Shown piece by piece: positions 16,301 through 25,194 of a DNA stretch of 64,000 bases. The DNA comes from Candidatus Companilactobacillus pullicola. GTDB lineage: Bacteria; Bacillota; Bacilli; Lactobacillales; Lactobacillaceae. Below the pieces are notes generated by a model. The model ran no database searches. It saw only the letters and a list, made by a program, of their open reading frames with translations, and was not told the DNA's origin. Location: NCBI GenBank assembly GCA_019116025.1, contig DXCM01000061.1, positions 1 through 64,000 of the forward strand. Reading direction: 5' to 3'. Position 1 is the stretch's first letter. The number at the start of each line of letters is the position of its first letter. The position numbers and the translations under genes were made by a program.

Positions 16301-17692
16301 ATGCTCGAAAAAAATTCTGCTGCTGATAGAAGTTCTAAATTTCAGGACAAAATGGTAGAAATTGGTGCTAAAGTTGGAAATCAGATTCATCTTCGTTCAT
16401 TACGTGATGGAATGTCAGTTTTAATGCCATTATTCATTCTTGCTGGTCTTGGAGTATTAATAAATTTTGTTGTGATTCCTTATAGTGTTGGTGGTTTGAA
16501 AGGAATATTAAATATCTCTAATCCCGATGCGGTAATTGCTAAAATGCAAATATGGGGATCTACTATTTCTAGAGGTACTTTGGATGTTACTGGGCTATTG
16601 ATGGCACCTTGTATTGGCTATGCAATGGCTAAGAATCGTGGGTTTTCCAATCCGCTCTCGGCTTCGGTTATAGCTTTGGTTTCATTGATTACATTATTGC
16701 CTTTAACTGTTAGCATTGTTCCTAACGGTAAGAAGATTGCTGTTGATATTGGTGGTGTTTTAACTACTAATGACCTTGGGTCTAAGGCCATGATTGCAGG
16801 AATTATCGTAGGTTTATTGTCAGCTGAGATATTTGTTAAATTAACTAAAATCAAAAAGATGAAAGTTAACTTAGGACCAGGAGTACCACCTATGGTTGCT
16901 GAAGCTTTCTCAAGTATGTTTCCAGCAATGATAACGATTAGTATTTTTGCTTTGATTTCTGCTATTTTACAAGGTTTTTTCAATACAGATTTAATTACTT
17001 TAATTGTAACGGTGATTCAAACACCATTGCGTTCTATTACAACCAGTTTGGCAGGCTACTTGTTCCTTTATTCATCAGGTAATTTATTATTCACAATAGG
17101 AATTCATCAATCAGTTATTACAGGAACATTCACTGATCCATTTCTCTTGATTAACCAAAATGAAAACATGGCAGCATTTGCTAGTCATGGACATGTTCCT
17201 AATATTATTACAACGGCCTTCCAAATTGTTTACCCACAAATGGGTGGTACTGGCGCAACAATTTCATTACTTTTAGCAATTTTTCTATTTTCAAGATATA
17301 AGGCCAGTCGTGATTTGGGTAAATTGGCACTAGCACCAGGAATGTTTGAAATTAATGAACCAATTATCTTTGGTTTCCCAATTATTTATAATTTACCAAT
17401 GATCATTCCATTTATTCTTCTACCTATTTTTAATGCATTAGTGGGTTACTTTGCTACAAGTATTGGTTTAGTATCTAAGACAGTAGTAATGGTTCCATGG
17501 GTAACACCTCCAATTATTAGTGGCTTTTTAGCAACGGCTGGTGACTGGCGGACACCTATTTTACAGGTAATTTTGATTGTGGCTGGTGCCTTCATTTATC
17601 TTCCATTTATGCGAGTTAGTGAGGCTGTTTCGATGAAGTTAGCTCAGGAAAAACAGGAGAAAGAAGATCTAGAAAAGGCAGTAGTTGAATAA
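16301..17692 (+). CDS. PTS EIIC permease of the glycosidase operon
   Basis: A second lactose/cellobiose-family EIIC, about 463 aa, with VGNQIHLRSLRDGMSVLMPLFILAGLGVLINF at the N terminus, LGPGVPPMVAEAFSSMFPAM in the middle and FEINEPIIFGFPIIYN near the substrate site. It resembles the EIIC at 11320 but is not a recent copy. The start at ATG 16301, 8 bases after AGGAGG, is preferred to TTG 16295. EIIA and EIIB are not in the operon and must be shared with another system. Its substrate should match the two glycosidases on either side. Confidence 0.92.
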   Translation: MLEKNSAADRSSKFQDKMVEIGAKVGNQIHLRSLRDGMSVLMPLFILAGLGVLINFVVIPYSVGGLKGILNISNPDAVIAKMQIWGSTISRGTLDVTGLLMAPCIGYAMAKNRGFSNPLSASVIALVSLITLLPLTVSIVPNGKKIAVDIGGVLTTNDLGSKAMIAGIIVGLLSAEIFVKLTKIKKMKVNLGPGVPPMVAEAFSSMFPAMITISIFALISAILQGFFNTDLITLIVTVIQTPLRSITTSLAGYLFLYSSGNLLFTIGIHQSVITGTFTDPFLLINQNENMAAFASHGHVPNIITTAFQIVYPQMGGTGATISLLLAIFLFSRYKASRDLGKLALAPGMFEINEPIIFGFPIIYNLPMIIPFILLPIFNALVGYFATSIGLVSKTVVMVPWVTPPIISGFLATAGDWRTPILQVILIVAGAFIYLPFMRVSEAVSMKLAQEKQEKEDLEKAVVE

Positions 17693-17720
17693 AAAGCAAA
17701 ATGTAGAAGGGATACTGACA

Positions 17721-19916
17721 ATGGCAATTTTAATAAATGAAGATAAAAAATTATTTACGCTTCAAACGCGAAATAGTACCTATCAAATGAAAGTAGGTAA
17801 TTTTGGCTATCTTTATCATCTTTATTATGGAAAAAGAGTTGATCATCAAGATCTTTCTTACTTGCTCTACGATGGTCCTTCACACTTTGCACCATATCCT
17901 TACGAATCAACGAACCGAGTTGGTTCTCTAACTTTAATGCCTCAGGAATTCCCAACTGTGGGAACGGGCGACTTGGGTAGTGTGGCTCTGGATGTTGAGA
18001 ATGCTGACGGTACTCGAATTATTGATCTGAAATATAAAGGTTACGAAGTTTTAGATGGAAAGTACAGTTTGACTGAATTGCCCTCATTTTATGCACATGA
18101 CAATGACGCTCAGACTTTGAAAATCACCTTGGTGGATGTCGTTTCCGATATTGAAGTGGAACTCTATTATGGCGTATTTGAAGATAAAGATGTCATCACT
18201 CGAGCAGCCGTGATCAGTAACCTTAGTGAAAATGCAATCCAGCTTAAAAAAGCTCAATCCCTATCACTCGATCTTATTTCTGGTCAGTATGATTTAATCC
18301 ATTTCCACGGTCGCTGGGCAGATGAACGTAATTTTGAAAGAGTCCCTTTGACTCATAATGTAACGACTTTTGGATCAAACTATGGCATATCGAGTGCTAA
18401 AGAAAATCCTGGATTCATTCTGCTAGATAAAAATACTACTGAAGAAAATGGCAACTGTTACGGATTTAATCTAGTTTATAGCGGCAATTTTCAAGCAACT
18501 GCTGAATTGGGTACCTTGGGTCAGAGCCGAGTTACGTTGGGGTTAGGTGATAACGAATTCTCATGGAAATTAGATCCGGGTGCTATGTTTGAAGTTCCCG
18601 AAGCCGTGATGAGTTTTTCTAGTGAAGGGTTAACGCAACTATCACATAATTTTCACGATGCTATTAGAGAAAATCTTTGTCGAAGTAGATACATCAGTGG
18701 ACCACGACCAGTTTTGATCAATAACTGGGAAGCAACCTATTTTGACTTCACTGGCAAGAAATTATTAGAAATAGCGACTGCAGCTAAAGATATTGGTGCT
18801 GATCTTTTTGTTATGGACGATGGCTGGTTTGGTAAACGTTCAGACGATAATAGTTCTTTGGGCGATTGGTTTGTGAATGAACAGAAACTTGGATGCTCAC
18901 TTAATGAGCTGGTATCCAAGGTCAATGCTTTAGGAATGGAATTTGGAATCTGGTTTGAACCGGAAATGGTCAATGAAGATAGTGAACTCTACAATGCCCA
19001 TCCGGACTGGGTTTTGAATTTCCCTCACCGAAGACCATTGTTGAGTCGTGGTCAGATGGTTTTAGATATGTCGAATGAAGCAGTTCAAGATTATCTGTTT
19101 GATCGTATCTCTAATGTGCTGGATAGTGCCAATGTTAGCTATATTAAATGGGACATGAACCGTCCAATTACCGAGTGGTACTCCAAAGACTTGGCCGATA
19201 AACGACAAGGTGAACTCCAACATCGCTATGTTCTAGGACTTTATAAGTTATTAGGACGACTTACCCGGAGATATCCGGATGTTTTATTTGAAGGTTGTTC
19301 CAGCGGTGGAGCTCGATTTGATTTAGGAATGCTAGCTTATGAACCACAGATTTGGACCTCCGATAATACAGACGCTATCAATCGTTTGAAAATTCAGTAT
19401 GGGACGAGTTTCTTCTATCCTATATCAACGATGGGTTCACATATTTCAGCCAGTCCTAATCACCAAAATGGACGAATAACACCATTTGAAACTAGAGCTA
19501 GTGTTGCGATGGCGGGAACGTTTGGCTATGAGTTAGATGTTACTAAGATGAGTGATGCGGACAAAAAACAGGCTAAAACTTATACTGATTTTTACAAAAA
19601 GATTCAAAAGATGACTTTCAACGGCGATTATTATCGTTTGGCCAGTCCTTTTGATCGAAATAGTGACATTGTCGCTTGGCAAATTGTTGCTAAGGATAGG
19701 TCGCAGAGCCTTGTTACTGTTGTGGCGACTGATGTTGTTGGCAATCCACCGTTCGTCTATATTAAATTACGTGGTTTGAAGGCCAATGCTAAGTATAAAA
19801 TTCAGAATAATATTTATAGCGGCGATGCCTTAATGAATGCTGGATTAAAATTAACGCAGCCCAAAGGTAACTATCCTTCGGAACAGATTTATATTGAAGA
19901 AGTGAACGGCAAATAG
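17721..19916 (+). CDS. GH36 alpha-galactosidase
   Basis: A family 36 alpha-galactosidase of 731 aa, the usual length of lactobacillar MelA/RafA/Aga enzymes, hydrolysing terminal alpha-1,6-galactose from melibiose, raffinose and related sugars in the cytoplasm. The catalytic nucleophile Asp is in YIKWDMNR (about residue 478) and the acid/base Asp in WTSDNTDA (about 548). The substrate-recognition CSSGGARFDLGML is intact, and no signal peptide is present. The start at ATG 17721 follows GAAGGG. It is the last gene of the operon. Pairing an alpha-galactosidase with a PTS EIIC and a phospho-beta-glycosidase is unusual and suggests a mixed alpha-galactosyl/beta-glycosyl diet or a phosphorylated intermediate. 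Confidence 0.94.
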   Translation: MAILINEDKKLFTLQTRNSTYQMKVGNFGYLYHLYYGKRVDHQDLSYLLYDGPSHFAPYPYESTNRVGSLTLMPQEFPTVGTGDLGSVALDVENADGTRIIDLKYKGYEVLDGKYSLTELPSFYAHDNDAQTLKITLVDVVSDIEVELYYGVFEDKDVITRAAVISNLSENAIQLKKAQSLSLDLISGQYDLIHFHGRWADERNFERVPLTHNVTTFGSNYGISSAKENPGFILLDKNTTEENGNCYGFNLVYSGNFQATAELGTLGQSRVTLGLGDNEFSWKLDPGAMFEVPEAVMSFSSEGLTQLSHNFHDAIRENLCRSRYISGPRPVLINNWEATYFDFTGKKLLEIATAAKDIGADLFVMDDGWFGKRSDDNSSLGDWFVNEQKLGCSLNELVSKVNALGMEFGIWFEPEMVNEDSELYNAHPDWVLNFPHRRPLLSRGQMVLDMSNEAVQDYLFDRISNVLDSANVSYIKWDMNRPITEWYSKDLADKRQGELQHRYVLGLYKLLGRLTRRYPDVLFEGCSSGGARFDLGMLAYEPQIWTSDNTDAINRLKIQYGTSFFYPISTMGSHISASPNHQNGRITPFETRASVAMAGTFGYELDVTKMSDADKKQAKTYTDFYKKIQKMTFNGDYYRLASPFDRNSDIVAWQIVAKDRSQSLVTVVATDVVGNPPFVYIKLRGLKANAKYKIQNNIYSGDALMNAGLKLTQPKGNYPSEQIYIEEVNGK

Positions 19917-19926
19917 TTTAAAAACA

Positions 19927-19967
19927 AAGAACTCAGTAACTTGGTCATAAGTTATTGGGTTCTTTTT
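19927..19967 (+). terminator. Terminator of the GH1-EIIC-GH36 operon
   Basis: AAGAACTCAGTAACTT pairs with AAGTTATTGGGTTCTT and is followed by a T-run. Confidence 0.9.
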
Positions 19968-20062
19968 GACCACTTGAGTTCAAAAAGTGACCGCATAAAC
20001 CGATACTATATACATCAGATTGGGGATGTGGTGTAATACATCTAACGAAAGGGTTGTTCGAT

Positions 20063-20515
20063 GTGAAAATAAAAGTAGATATTTCGCCGCAATACTCGGA
20101 AAAAGAGATTGTGATACATGCGAATAAAAATGATGATGAAGTTCAAGAAATCTTACATAACATCAAAGAGATTGAGACTAAATTTCACAGTTTAAATGGT
20201 TATTTGGATGAGACTGTCTATTCGTTGCAGCTCAAGAATATTCTGTTTTTTGAGACGAACGATCGAAATGTCTATGCCCACACTAAAGACAACGCCTTTT
20301 TGATTCATTATCGGTTGTACGAATTGGAACAGAATTTACCGGATAACTTTTTACGAATCTCTAAGTCGGCAATTTTAAATGTTGACGAGATTTTGTCACT
20401 GACTCGATCGGTGACTGGTAATGTTGTTCAGTTTCGAGATTCTTACAAGCAGATTTATGTTTCAAGACGATTTTTGAAAAAATTGAAAATCAAATTAAAT
20501 CAAAGGAAGTTTTAA
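20063..20515 (+). CDS. LytTR-domain transcriptional regulator
   Basis: A 150-aa protein with a short N-terminal part and a LytTR DNA-binding domain (about residues 60-148; ILFFETNDRNVYAHTKDNAFLIHYRLYELEQNLPDNFLRISKSAILNVD). There is no receiver domain, so it is not a classical response regulator. The start is taken as GTG 20063, 9 bases after GAAAGGG, because TTG 20054 abuts the ribosome site. It is followed 2 bases later by a LiaF-like membrane protein. Such LytTR/membrane-protein pairs in lactobacilli are usually autoregulated, with the membrane partner acting as inhibitor; that is inferred here. Confidence 0.88.
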   Translation: MKIKVDISPQYSEKEIVIHANKNDDEVQEILHNIKEIETKFHSLNGYLDETVYSLQLKNILFFETNDRNVYAHTKDNAFLIHYRLYELEQNLPDNFLRISKSAILNVDEILSLTRSVTGNVVQFRDSYKQIYVSRRFLKKLKIKLNQRKF

Positions 20516-20517
20516 CT

Positions 20518-21267
20518 ATGAGAAATAGAAATGGGATCTTTTGGGGATTATTTCTGTTACTGAGTGCCGCCATTCTTGTTGTCAGCCAGTTACACTTAAT
20601 CACTTACACGTTTAGTTTTTGGACAGTAGTCGCAACTATTTTTTTAGCTGCAGTTTTAATTAAAAGTTTAGTATACTTTTCAATTTCGGGGACAGTCTTT
20701 TCCTTGGCGTTCTTGGGAATTCTGTATGCGAAACCTTTAGGAATCACAGCCATCGTACCTTGGACGATTTTAGGGGCAGCATTGTTGATAACTATTGGTT
20801 TATCAATGATTTTGAATCCCTTTTTAAGAAAGCATCGTCCTTGGATGAATTATAGTAAGGGGTATACCAGAGGTCATCATGGTCCTTTTTTTAACTTTGA
20901 CTACAGCTCTGAACCTGATATGAAAACTATCGATGAGCCGGATGTCGATGTGTATGTCAAAATGGGAAACAGTGTTAGATATGTGAAATCAGATGACTTC
21001 AAAACCGCCAATATCAACGTTAATATGGGTGAGGCAAAAGTTTATTTTGATCACGTAACCGTTAAAGATACGGCGATTATTAATGTCAATGTTTCTCTAG
21101 GCGGTGCTGAATTATACATCCCAAGTAATTGGAACGTTATCAAAGGTGTTAATAACAGTATGGGAAATATCACAGAAGCTGGCGTTCGTAATGTTGGTGA
21201 AGATAGTCCCGATGTTACAATTTCAGGATTAGTTTCTCTGGGAAATTTAAAAATTAGTTATATTTAG
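20518..21267 (+). CDS. LiaF-like membrane protein
   Basis: A 249-aa protein with four N-terminal transmembrane segments (residues about 8-100) and a cytoplasmic or extracytoplasmic beta-helical C-terminal domain (about 135-249), seen in the repeated VNMGEAKVYFDHV, VNVSLGGAELYIPSNW and VNNSMGNITEAG units. This is the LiaF/YvqF (cell-wall-active antibiotic response) architecture. LiaF inhibits the LiaRS envelope-stress system in Bacillus; here the partner is the LytTR protein just upstream and translationally coupled to it. Confidence 0.88.
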   Translation: MRNRNGIFWGLFLLLSAAILVVSQLHLITYTFSFWTVVATIFLAAVLIKSLVYFSISGTVFSLAFLGILYAKPLGITAIVPWTILGAALLITIGLSMILNPFLRKHRPWMNYSKGYTRGHHGPFFNFDYSSEPDMKTIDEPDVDVYVKMGNSVRYVKSDDFKTANINVNMGEAKVYFDHVTVKDTAIINVNVSLGGAELYIPSNWNVIKGVNNSMGNITEAGVRNVGEDSPDVTISGLVSLGNLKISYI

Positions 21268-21298
21268 AAATAGAGTCGCAAATTTGCGACTCTATTTT
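21268..21298 (+). terminator. Terminator of the LytTR/LiaF-like operon
   Basis: AAATAGAGTCGCAAA and TTTGCGACTCTATTTT form a nearly perfect hairpin with almost no loop. Confidence 0.9.
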
Positions 21299-21400
21299 CG
21301 TAAAACGGCAAAATATTAAAATAGAAAATCAGAACCAAGCGTCTATTTTTCAAAAATGTTAATCTAATATCATAAATGAATGACAAATAGGGGCAAACAG

Positions 21401-22195
21401 ATGGAAAACTTCACGGTCTACAACGAAACGATTGACGAGTTACCGATTATCATAGATTTTCCTCACAGTGGGACATGGCTTCCCGACGAGGTTCGAAAAA
21501 AAGTTATTCCTGGCCGATTATTACCCAATGTTGATTGGTTCTTGCCAGACCTATATAACTTTTTACCACAGAATGGTTTTACAACATTGCAGAATAATGT
21601 GCATCGATATGTAGCAGATCCCAATCGTAGCCTGGGAATGATCAATCCTAAGGGGGATTATCGTTACGAGGTTGTTTACAGTAAGACGACTTTTGATAAG
21701 CCAATATATCAGAAAACATTATCACCAGATGAAGTCTATCAACGGATCGAAACTTTTTATAATCCTTATCACCATCAGTTGCAAAAATTAATTGATCATA
21801 AACTAGAGAAATTTGAAAAAGTATATTTATTCGATCTACATAGCTACGCAGAATATCCACACGAAGACGTCAAAACAGATGATGTAGTACTTGGCAATCG
21901 GTTTGATAAGACCTCTGATAGTAAATTACGTGAATTTATGACAGAGCAGTTCAATCAAAAGGGATATTCAGTATCCAACAATCATCCTTTTTCAGGAGGA
22001 TATATCACTCCTCATTACGGTCAAAATCCTCGAGTAGAATCGATGCAAATTGAATTAGCATATCACATGTACGTTGAAAATCGTTATTTTGGTGAAGAAG
22101 AGCTTACAGGAGTTGATGTAGGGACATTCACAACTGCTAAAAATAGTCTGCAAAGTATCTTTATGGAATTACTCAATTACATTTTTTCTAAATAA
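21401..22195 (+). CDS. N-formylglutamate amidohydrolase family protein
   Basis: A protein of about 264 aa of the N-formylglutamate amidohydrolase (HutG/FGase) family. The metal-binding pieces are visible: DFPHSGTWLP near the N terminus, ADPNRSLG, LFDLHSYAEYP in the centre and NNHPFSGGYITPHYG later. The family hydrolyses N-formyl-L-glutamate in histidine breakdown, but no other hut gene is present, and lactobacillar members may act on other N-acyl amino acids. ATG 21401, 7 bases after AGGGG, is preferred to ATG 21380. It is a single gene between two terminators. Confidence 0.88.
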   Translation: MENFTVYNETIDELPIIIDFPHSGTWLPDEVRKKVIPGRLLPNVDWFLPDLYNFLPQNGFTTLQNNVHRYVADPNRSLGMINPKGDYRYEVVYSKTTFDKPIYQKTLSPDEVYQRIETFYNPYHHQLQKLIDHKLEKFEKVYLFDLHSYAEYPHEDVKTDDVVLGNRFDKTSDSKLREFMTEQFNQKGYSVSNNHPFSGGYITPHYGQNPRVESMQIELAYHMYVENRYFGEEELTGVDVGTFTTAKNSLQSIFMELLNYIFSK

Positions 22196-22244
22196 AAATG
22201 CTCGTATTCTGTGTAATAACAGAGTACGGGCATTATTTTTATAG
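22196..22244. terminator. Bidirectional terminator between the amidohydrolase and asnA
   Basis: AATGCTCGTATTCTGT pairs with ACAGAGTACGGGCATT; A- and T-runs on either side suit both converging genes. Confidence 0.85.
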
Positions 22245-23246
22245 TAAGTGAATATTGTTTTCTTCGCATTTCTCACGTAAATCTTCAGGCCAAACAGCGG
22301 CTTGAACTTCACCAACGTGAGCTTTACCAAGTAACAACATGCAAAGACGTGATTGTCCAATACCACCACCGATTGTGTAAGGTAGTTCGCCGTTCAATAA
22401 AGCTTGGTGGAATGGCAATTTAGCACGATCTTCAGCGTGAGCCATCTTTAATTGTTCCTTCATTGATTCTTCAGAAACACGGATACCCATACTTGAGATT
22501 TCTAGGGCATGTTGTAGAGGTTCATACCAGAACAAGATATCGCCATTTAATTTCCAGTCATCATAATCAGGAGCACGACCGTCATGACGCTTGCCACTCT
22601 TCATAGGTCCACCGATTTGCATTAAGAAGACACAACCAAGTTCCTTACAAATAGCGTCTTCACGTTCTTTAGGTGTCTTATCAGGCCAGCGGTCTTCTAA
22701 CTCTTGAGTTGTAACGAAGTGAATTTCGTCAGGTAGGTGATGAACGGCCTTAGGGAATTTGTACCAAACTTCATGTTCCATATGTTTGATAACTTTGAAA
22801 ATTGTACGAACGGTGTTTTCCAAAGTTTCAGTTGTACGTTCATCTTTGGCAATGATTTTTTCCCAGTCCCATTGATCGACGTAGATTGAGTGAATGTTGT
22901 CGAGGTCTTCGTCTTTTCTGATGGCATTCATGTTAGTGTAAATACCTTCGTGCATATCGAAGTGATAACGTTTCAAAGCTAGACGTTTCCATTTTGCTAG
23001 AGAGTGAACGATTTCAATAGTTTCGCCAGGAATACCTTTCATTGTGAAGGAAACTGGTGACTCGACACCGTTAAGATTATCGTTTAAACCAGTGCCTTTT
23101 TCGACCATCATAGGTGCGGACAGACGAGACAGGTTTAGTTCCTTACCGAATTCATCTTGAAAAGTTTCACGAATGTATTGAATAGCTTTTTGTGTTTCTT
23201 TAACAGATAGTTTAGGATCGTAATCCTTAGGTATAATTAAGTCCAT
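22239..23246 (-). CDS. asnA: Aspartate--ammonia ligase (asparagine synthetase A)
   Basis: Ammonia-dependent asparagine synthetase, 335 aa, making asparagine from aspartate, ammonia and ATP. It is a class II aminoacyl-tRNA-synthetase-like fold, seen in [22 protein letters not shown] (substrate loop), [10 protein letters not shown] and the C-terminal [27 protein letters not shown]. The start at ATG 23246 follows TTGGAGGAAAC; the five extra upstream codons of the longer frame overlap this ribosome site. The gene is preceded by a T-box riboswitch with an asparagine specifier, so it is induced when uncharged tRNA-Asn accumulates. Confidence 0.97.
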   Translation of the reverse strand: MDLIIPKDYDPKLSVKETQKAIQYIRETFQDEFGKELNLSRLSAPMMVEKGTGLNDNLNGVESPVSFTMKGIPGETIEIVHSLAKWKRLALKRYHFDMHEGIYTNMNAIRKDEDLDNIHSIYVDQWDWEKIIAKDERTTETLENTVRTIFKVIKHMEHEVWYKFPKAVHHLPDEIHFVTTQELEDRWPDKTPKEREDAICKELGCVFLMQIGGPMKSGKRHDGRAPDYDDWKLNGDILFWYEPLQHALEISSMGIRVSEESMKEQLKMAHAEDRAKLPFHQALLNGELPYTIGGGIGQSRLCMLLLGKAHVGEVQAAVWPEDLREKCEENNIHLL

Positions 23247-23283
23247 TTTAGTTTCCTCCAATTGTTTCTCATTTATGCAAAAT

Positions 23284-23575
23284 AAAAAAGTCTTTCATCG
23301 CAGTTATTAAATTAATAATAACTGGGACGAAAGACTTTTCGCGGTACCACCCAAGTTGCCTATATAAAAATAGACCACCTCAATAAGAGCACAAACATGC
23401 TCCACCGATGGTAACGTACCGGTTAACGTCTGTACTTACTTTGACATGGTCATTTCAGCCAGAAACATAAGAAAGTGTTATTCGGAATTTCCATTTACTA
23501 GTTGGGTTCTCACCAATCCCAATTCACTGTTAGTGTGGAAAAACTTACTCTTCTTTCTTGTCGTTTTTTATCTTG
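23284..23575 (-). promoter_or_regulatory. T-box riboswitch with Asn specifier, controlling asnA
   Basis: On the minus strand the T-box core GGGTGGTACCGCG is at 23352-23340. It is followed by a terminator formed by AAAGTCTTTCGTCCCAGTTAT and ATAACTGCGATGAAAGACTTT and a T-run (about 23338-23284). Upstream, Stem I is closed by AAGAAAG with CTTTCTT and contains the GGTGAGAA distal-loop element. In the specifier bulge GAATAACAC the codon AAC is at 23479-23477. AAC reads Asn, in agreement with the asnA gene it controls. Confidence 0.93.
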
Positions 23576-23583
23576 TGACACTT

Positions 23584-23611
23584 ATATTAGCATTAAATTT
23601 GAAAATGTAAA
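23584..23611 (-). promoter_or_regulatory. Promoter of the asnA T-box transcript
   Basis: On the minus strand TTTACA (23611-23606) and TAATAT (23589-23584) are separated by 16 bases, just upstream of Stem I of the T-box. Confidence 0.6.
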
Positions 23612-23691
23612 ATAAAAATTTGATGAAAACTAATTTTAGAGTGACTAATTAAAATTGCTCTAATGTAGAGAAATTATTAAAGTTAATTGAA

Positions 23692-24177
23692 TTAAATGGT
23701 TAAAACGTAAAGTCTAGAATCACGGTCAGGGTAAGGATAGTTAGCGTCAAAGTTTTCGGGAGTGACCTGTTGAAAGCCTTGCTTTTCGTAAAAGTAATGT
23801 GAGCGCGTTTCTTTTTCTGGTGTATCCAAAACGATACGGTGGAATGATTGGAGTTTGGCGTAGGACAATAAAATTTGATAAAGCTGAGCCCCTAGATGAT
23901 GAGGTTGGCCACGATATTGTGGGTAAGTGAAAAACTTTTTTAAAACAGCAGTATTGTCATCCAAAGGTAAAAGAGCAATTGAGCCGACAATTTGATTTTT
24001 ATCTAAGGCAATCCAGAAATTACCGCCAGTTTTTTGATAGTAAGTTGAAATTTTGAAGATATCGTCTTGTTCTGCCATTTTAATATTTAATTGGGCTTCG
24101 ATATTTTGACAAAAATTGATTAAATCCACTAATTGTGCCTGATTTCGAGAATTATTTTGATAAGGAATAATTTGCAT
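23692..24177 (-). CDS. GNAT-family N-acetyltransferase
   Basis: A 161-aa GNAT fold acetyltransferase. The acetyl-CoA-binding region is FFTYPQYRGQPHHLGAQLYQILLSYAKLQ (around residues 82-110), where the Q/R-x-x-G-x-G/A motif is recognisable, followed by the strand RIVLDTPEKETRSHYFYEKQGFQQV. The first 75 residues form the acceptor-binding half (FWIALDKNQIVGSIALLPL). The acceptor molecule cannot be predicted. It diverges from the LysR gene at 24288, which could regulate it. The ribosome site is weak (CGAGG). Confidence 0.85.
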   Translation of the reverse strand: MQIIPYQNNSRNQAQLVDLINFCQNIEAQLNIKMAEQDDIFKISTYYQKTGGNFWIALDKNQIVGSIALLPLDDNTAVLKKFFTYPQYRGQPHHLGAQLYQILLSYAKLQSFHRIVLDTPEKETRSHYFYEKQGFQQVTPENFDANYPYPDRDSRLYVLTI

Positions 24178-24287
24178 AGGGGGCCTCGTTTCTTGATGAT
24201 GATTTAATTGTAATAGGAAACCCTTGATATGTATAATTGATATTATAGATAGCTTTTATCAAAATAATTGATAGTTAGGATAAAATC

Positions 24288-25142
24288 ATGGATATACGTG
24301 AGTTGACCACTTTCAAAATGATATCGGAAACACATAATTTCTCAAAAGCAGCGGAATTATTAGGATACACCCAATCCAATGTTTCAATGCAGATCAAAAA
24401 TCTGGAAGCAGAATTAGGAACTAAATTATTCGATTATCAGAAACGACAGGTTAAGATTACTCAAGCTGGGATAGAACTTTTACCGATGGTGGATAGAACT
24501 CTAGAAAATTTCTCTGAGATCAAGACTTGGAATCAACAAGCAGAACGAAAGGGTATTTTAAAAATTGCGGCACCGGAATCATTGACGATTTCGATGGTGG
24601 CACCGGCTTTAAAGAAATTCAGACAGAAATATCCCCAAGTTCAAATTGAGTTACAAAATGCTACCTGTCTTCATAATGAAGAAACTTTGTTACGTGGAGA
24701 AGTTGATATAGCTTTTATGATGTGGCCCAGTCGTCCTAGTAAAAAATTAATCGATCATGACTTGGGAGAACAAGAAATGGCTTTAGTGGTACCGATTGAT
24801 AGTAAGGTTTCATTCCAAAAGATAATTGATGATAAAAATGCTCAGTTTATCATTAATGAAGCAGAGTGTAGTTATCGCAATCAGTTCGAAACTGCTGTTT
24901 GGCAACAACATCAACGTCAATTTCGAACGACCAGCTTAGATAGTATTGCGGCTATCAAAGCGTCAGTTATAAATGGGTTAGGATTCAGTTACTTACCATT
25001 GGCGATGGTAAAAGATGAAATAGAAACAAAAAAATTACAGGTTATTAAAACTGACATTGTAAATCACGTTCACGCCCATTTATTGACTAGAAATTATAAA
25101 GAAAGATCCAATTTGATTTCTGAATTTATTCAGATGTTTTAG
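24288..25142 (+). CDS. LysR-family transcriptional regulator
   Basis: A 284-aa LysR regulator with a standard N-terminal HTH (MDIRELTTFKMISETHNFSKAAELLGYTQSNVSMQIKNLEAELG) and an intact periplasmic-binding-like effector domain (GILKIAAPESLTISMVAPALKKFRQKYPQVQIEL). In contrast with the LysR at 101, its N terminus is complete. It diverges from the GNAT gene and converges with the DASS transporter gene, so the GNAT gene is the more likely direct neighbour target; control of the acid-sugar cluster is also possible. Confidence 0.9.
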   Translation: MDIRELTTFKMISETHNFSKAAELLGYTQSNVSMQIKNLEAELGTKLFDYQKRQVKITQAGIELLPMVDRTLENFSEIKTWNQQAERKGILKIAAPESLTISMVAPALKKFRQKYPQVQIELQNATCLHNEETLLRGEVDIAFMMWPSRPSKKLIDHDLGEQEMALVVPIDSKVSFQKIIDDKNAQFIINEAECSYRNQFETAVWQQHQRQFRTTSLDSIAAIKASVINGLGFSYLPLAMVKDEIETKKLQVIKTDIVNHVHAHLLTRNYKERSNLISEFIQMF

Positions 25143-25146
25143 AACA

Positions 25147-25187
25147 AAATAACCGTCATTCCAAAAGGAGTGACGGTTATTATTTTT
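25147..25187. terminator. Bidirectional terminator between LysR and the DASS transporter gene
   Basis: AATAACCGTCATTCC pairs with GGAGTGACGGTTATT; A/T runs on both sides. Confidence 0.9.
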
Positions 25188-25194
25188 ACTGATT

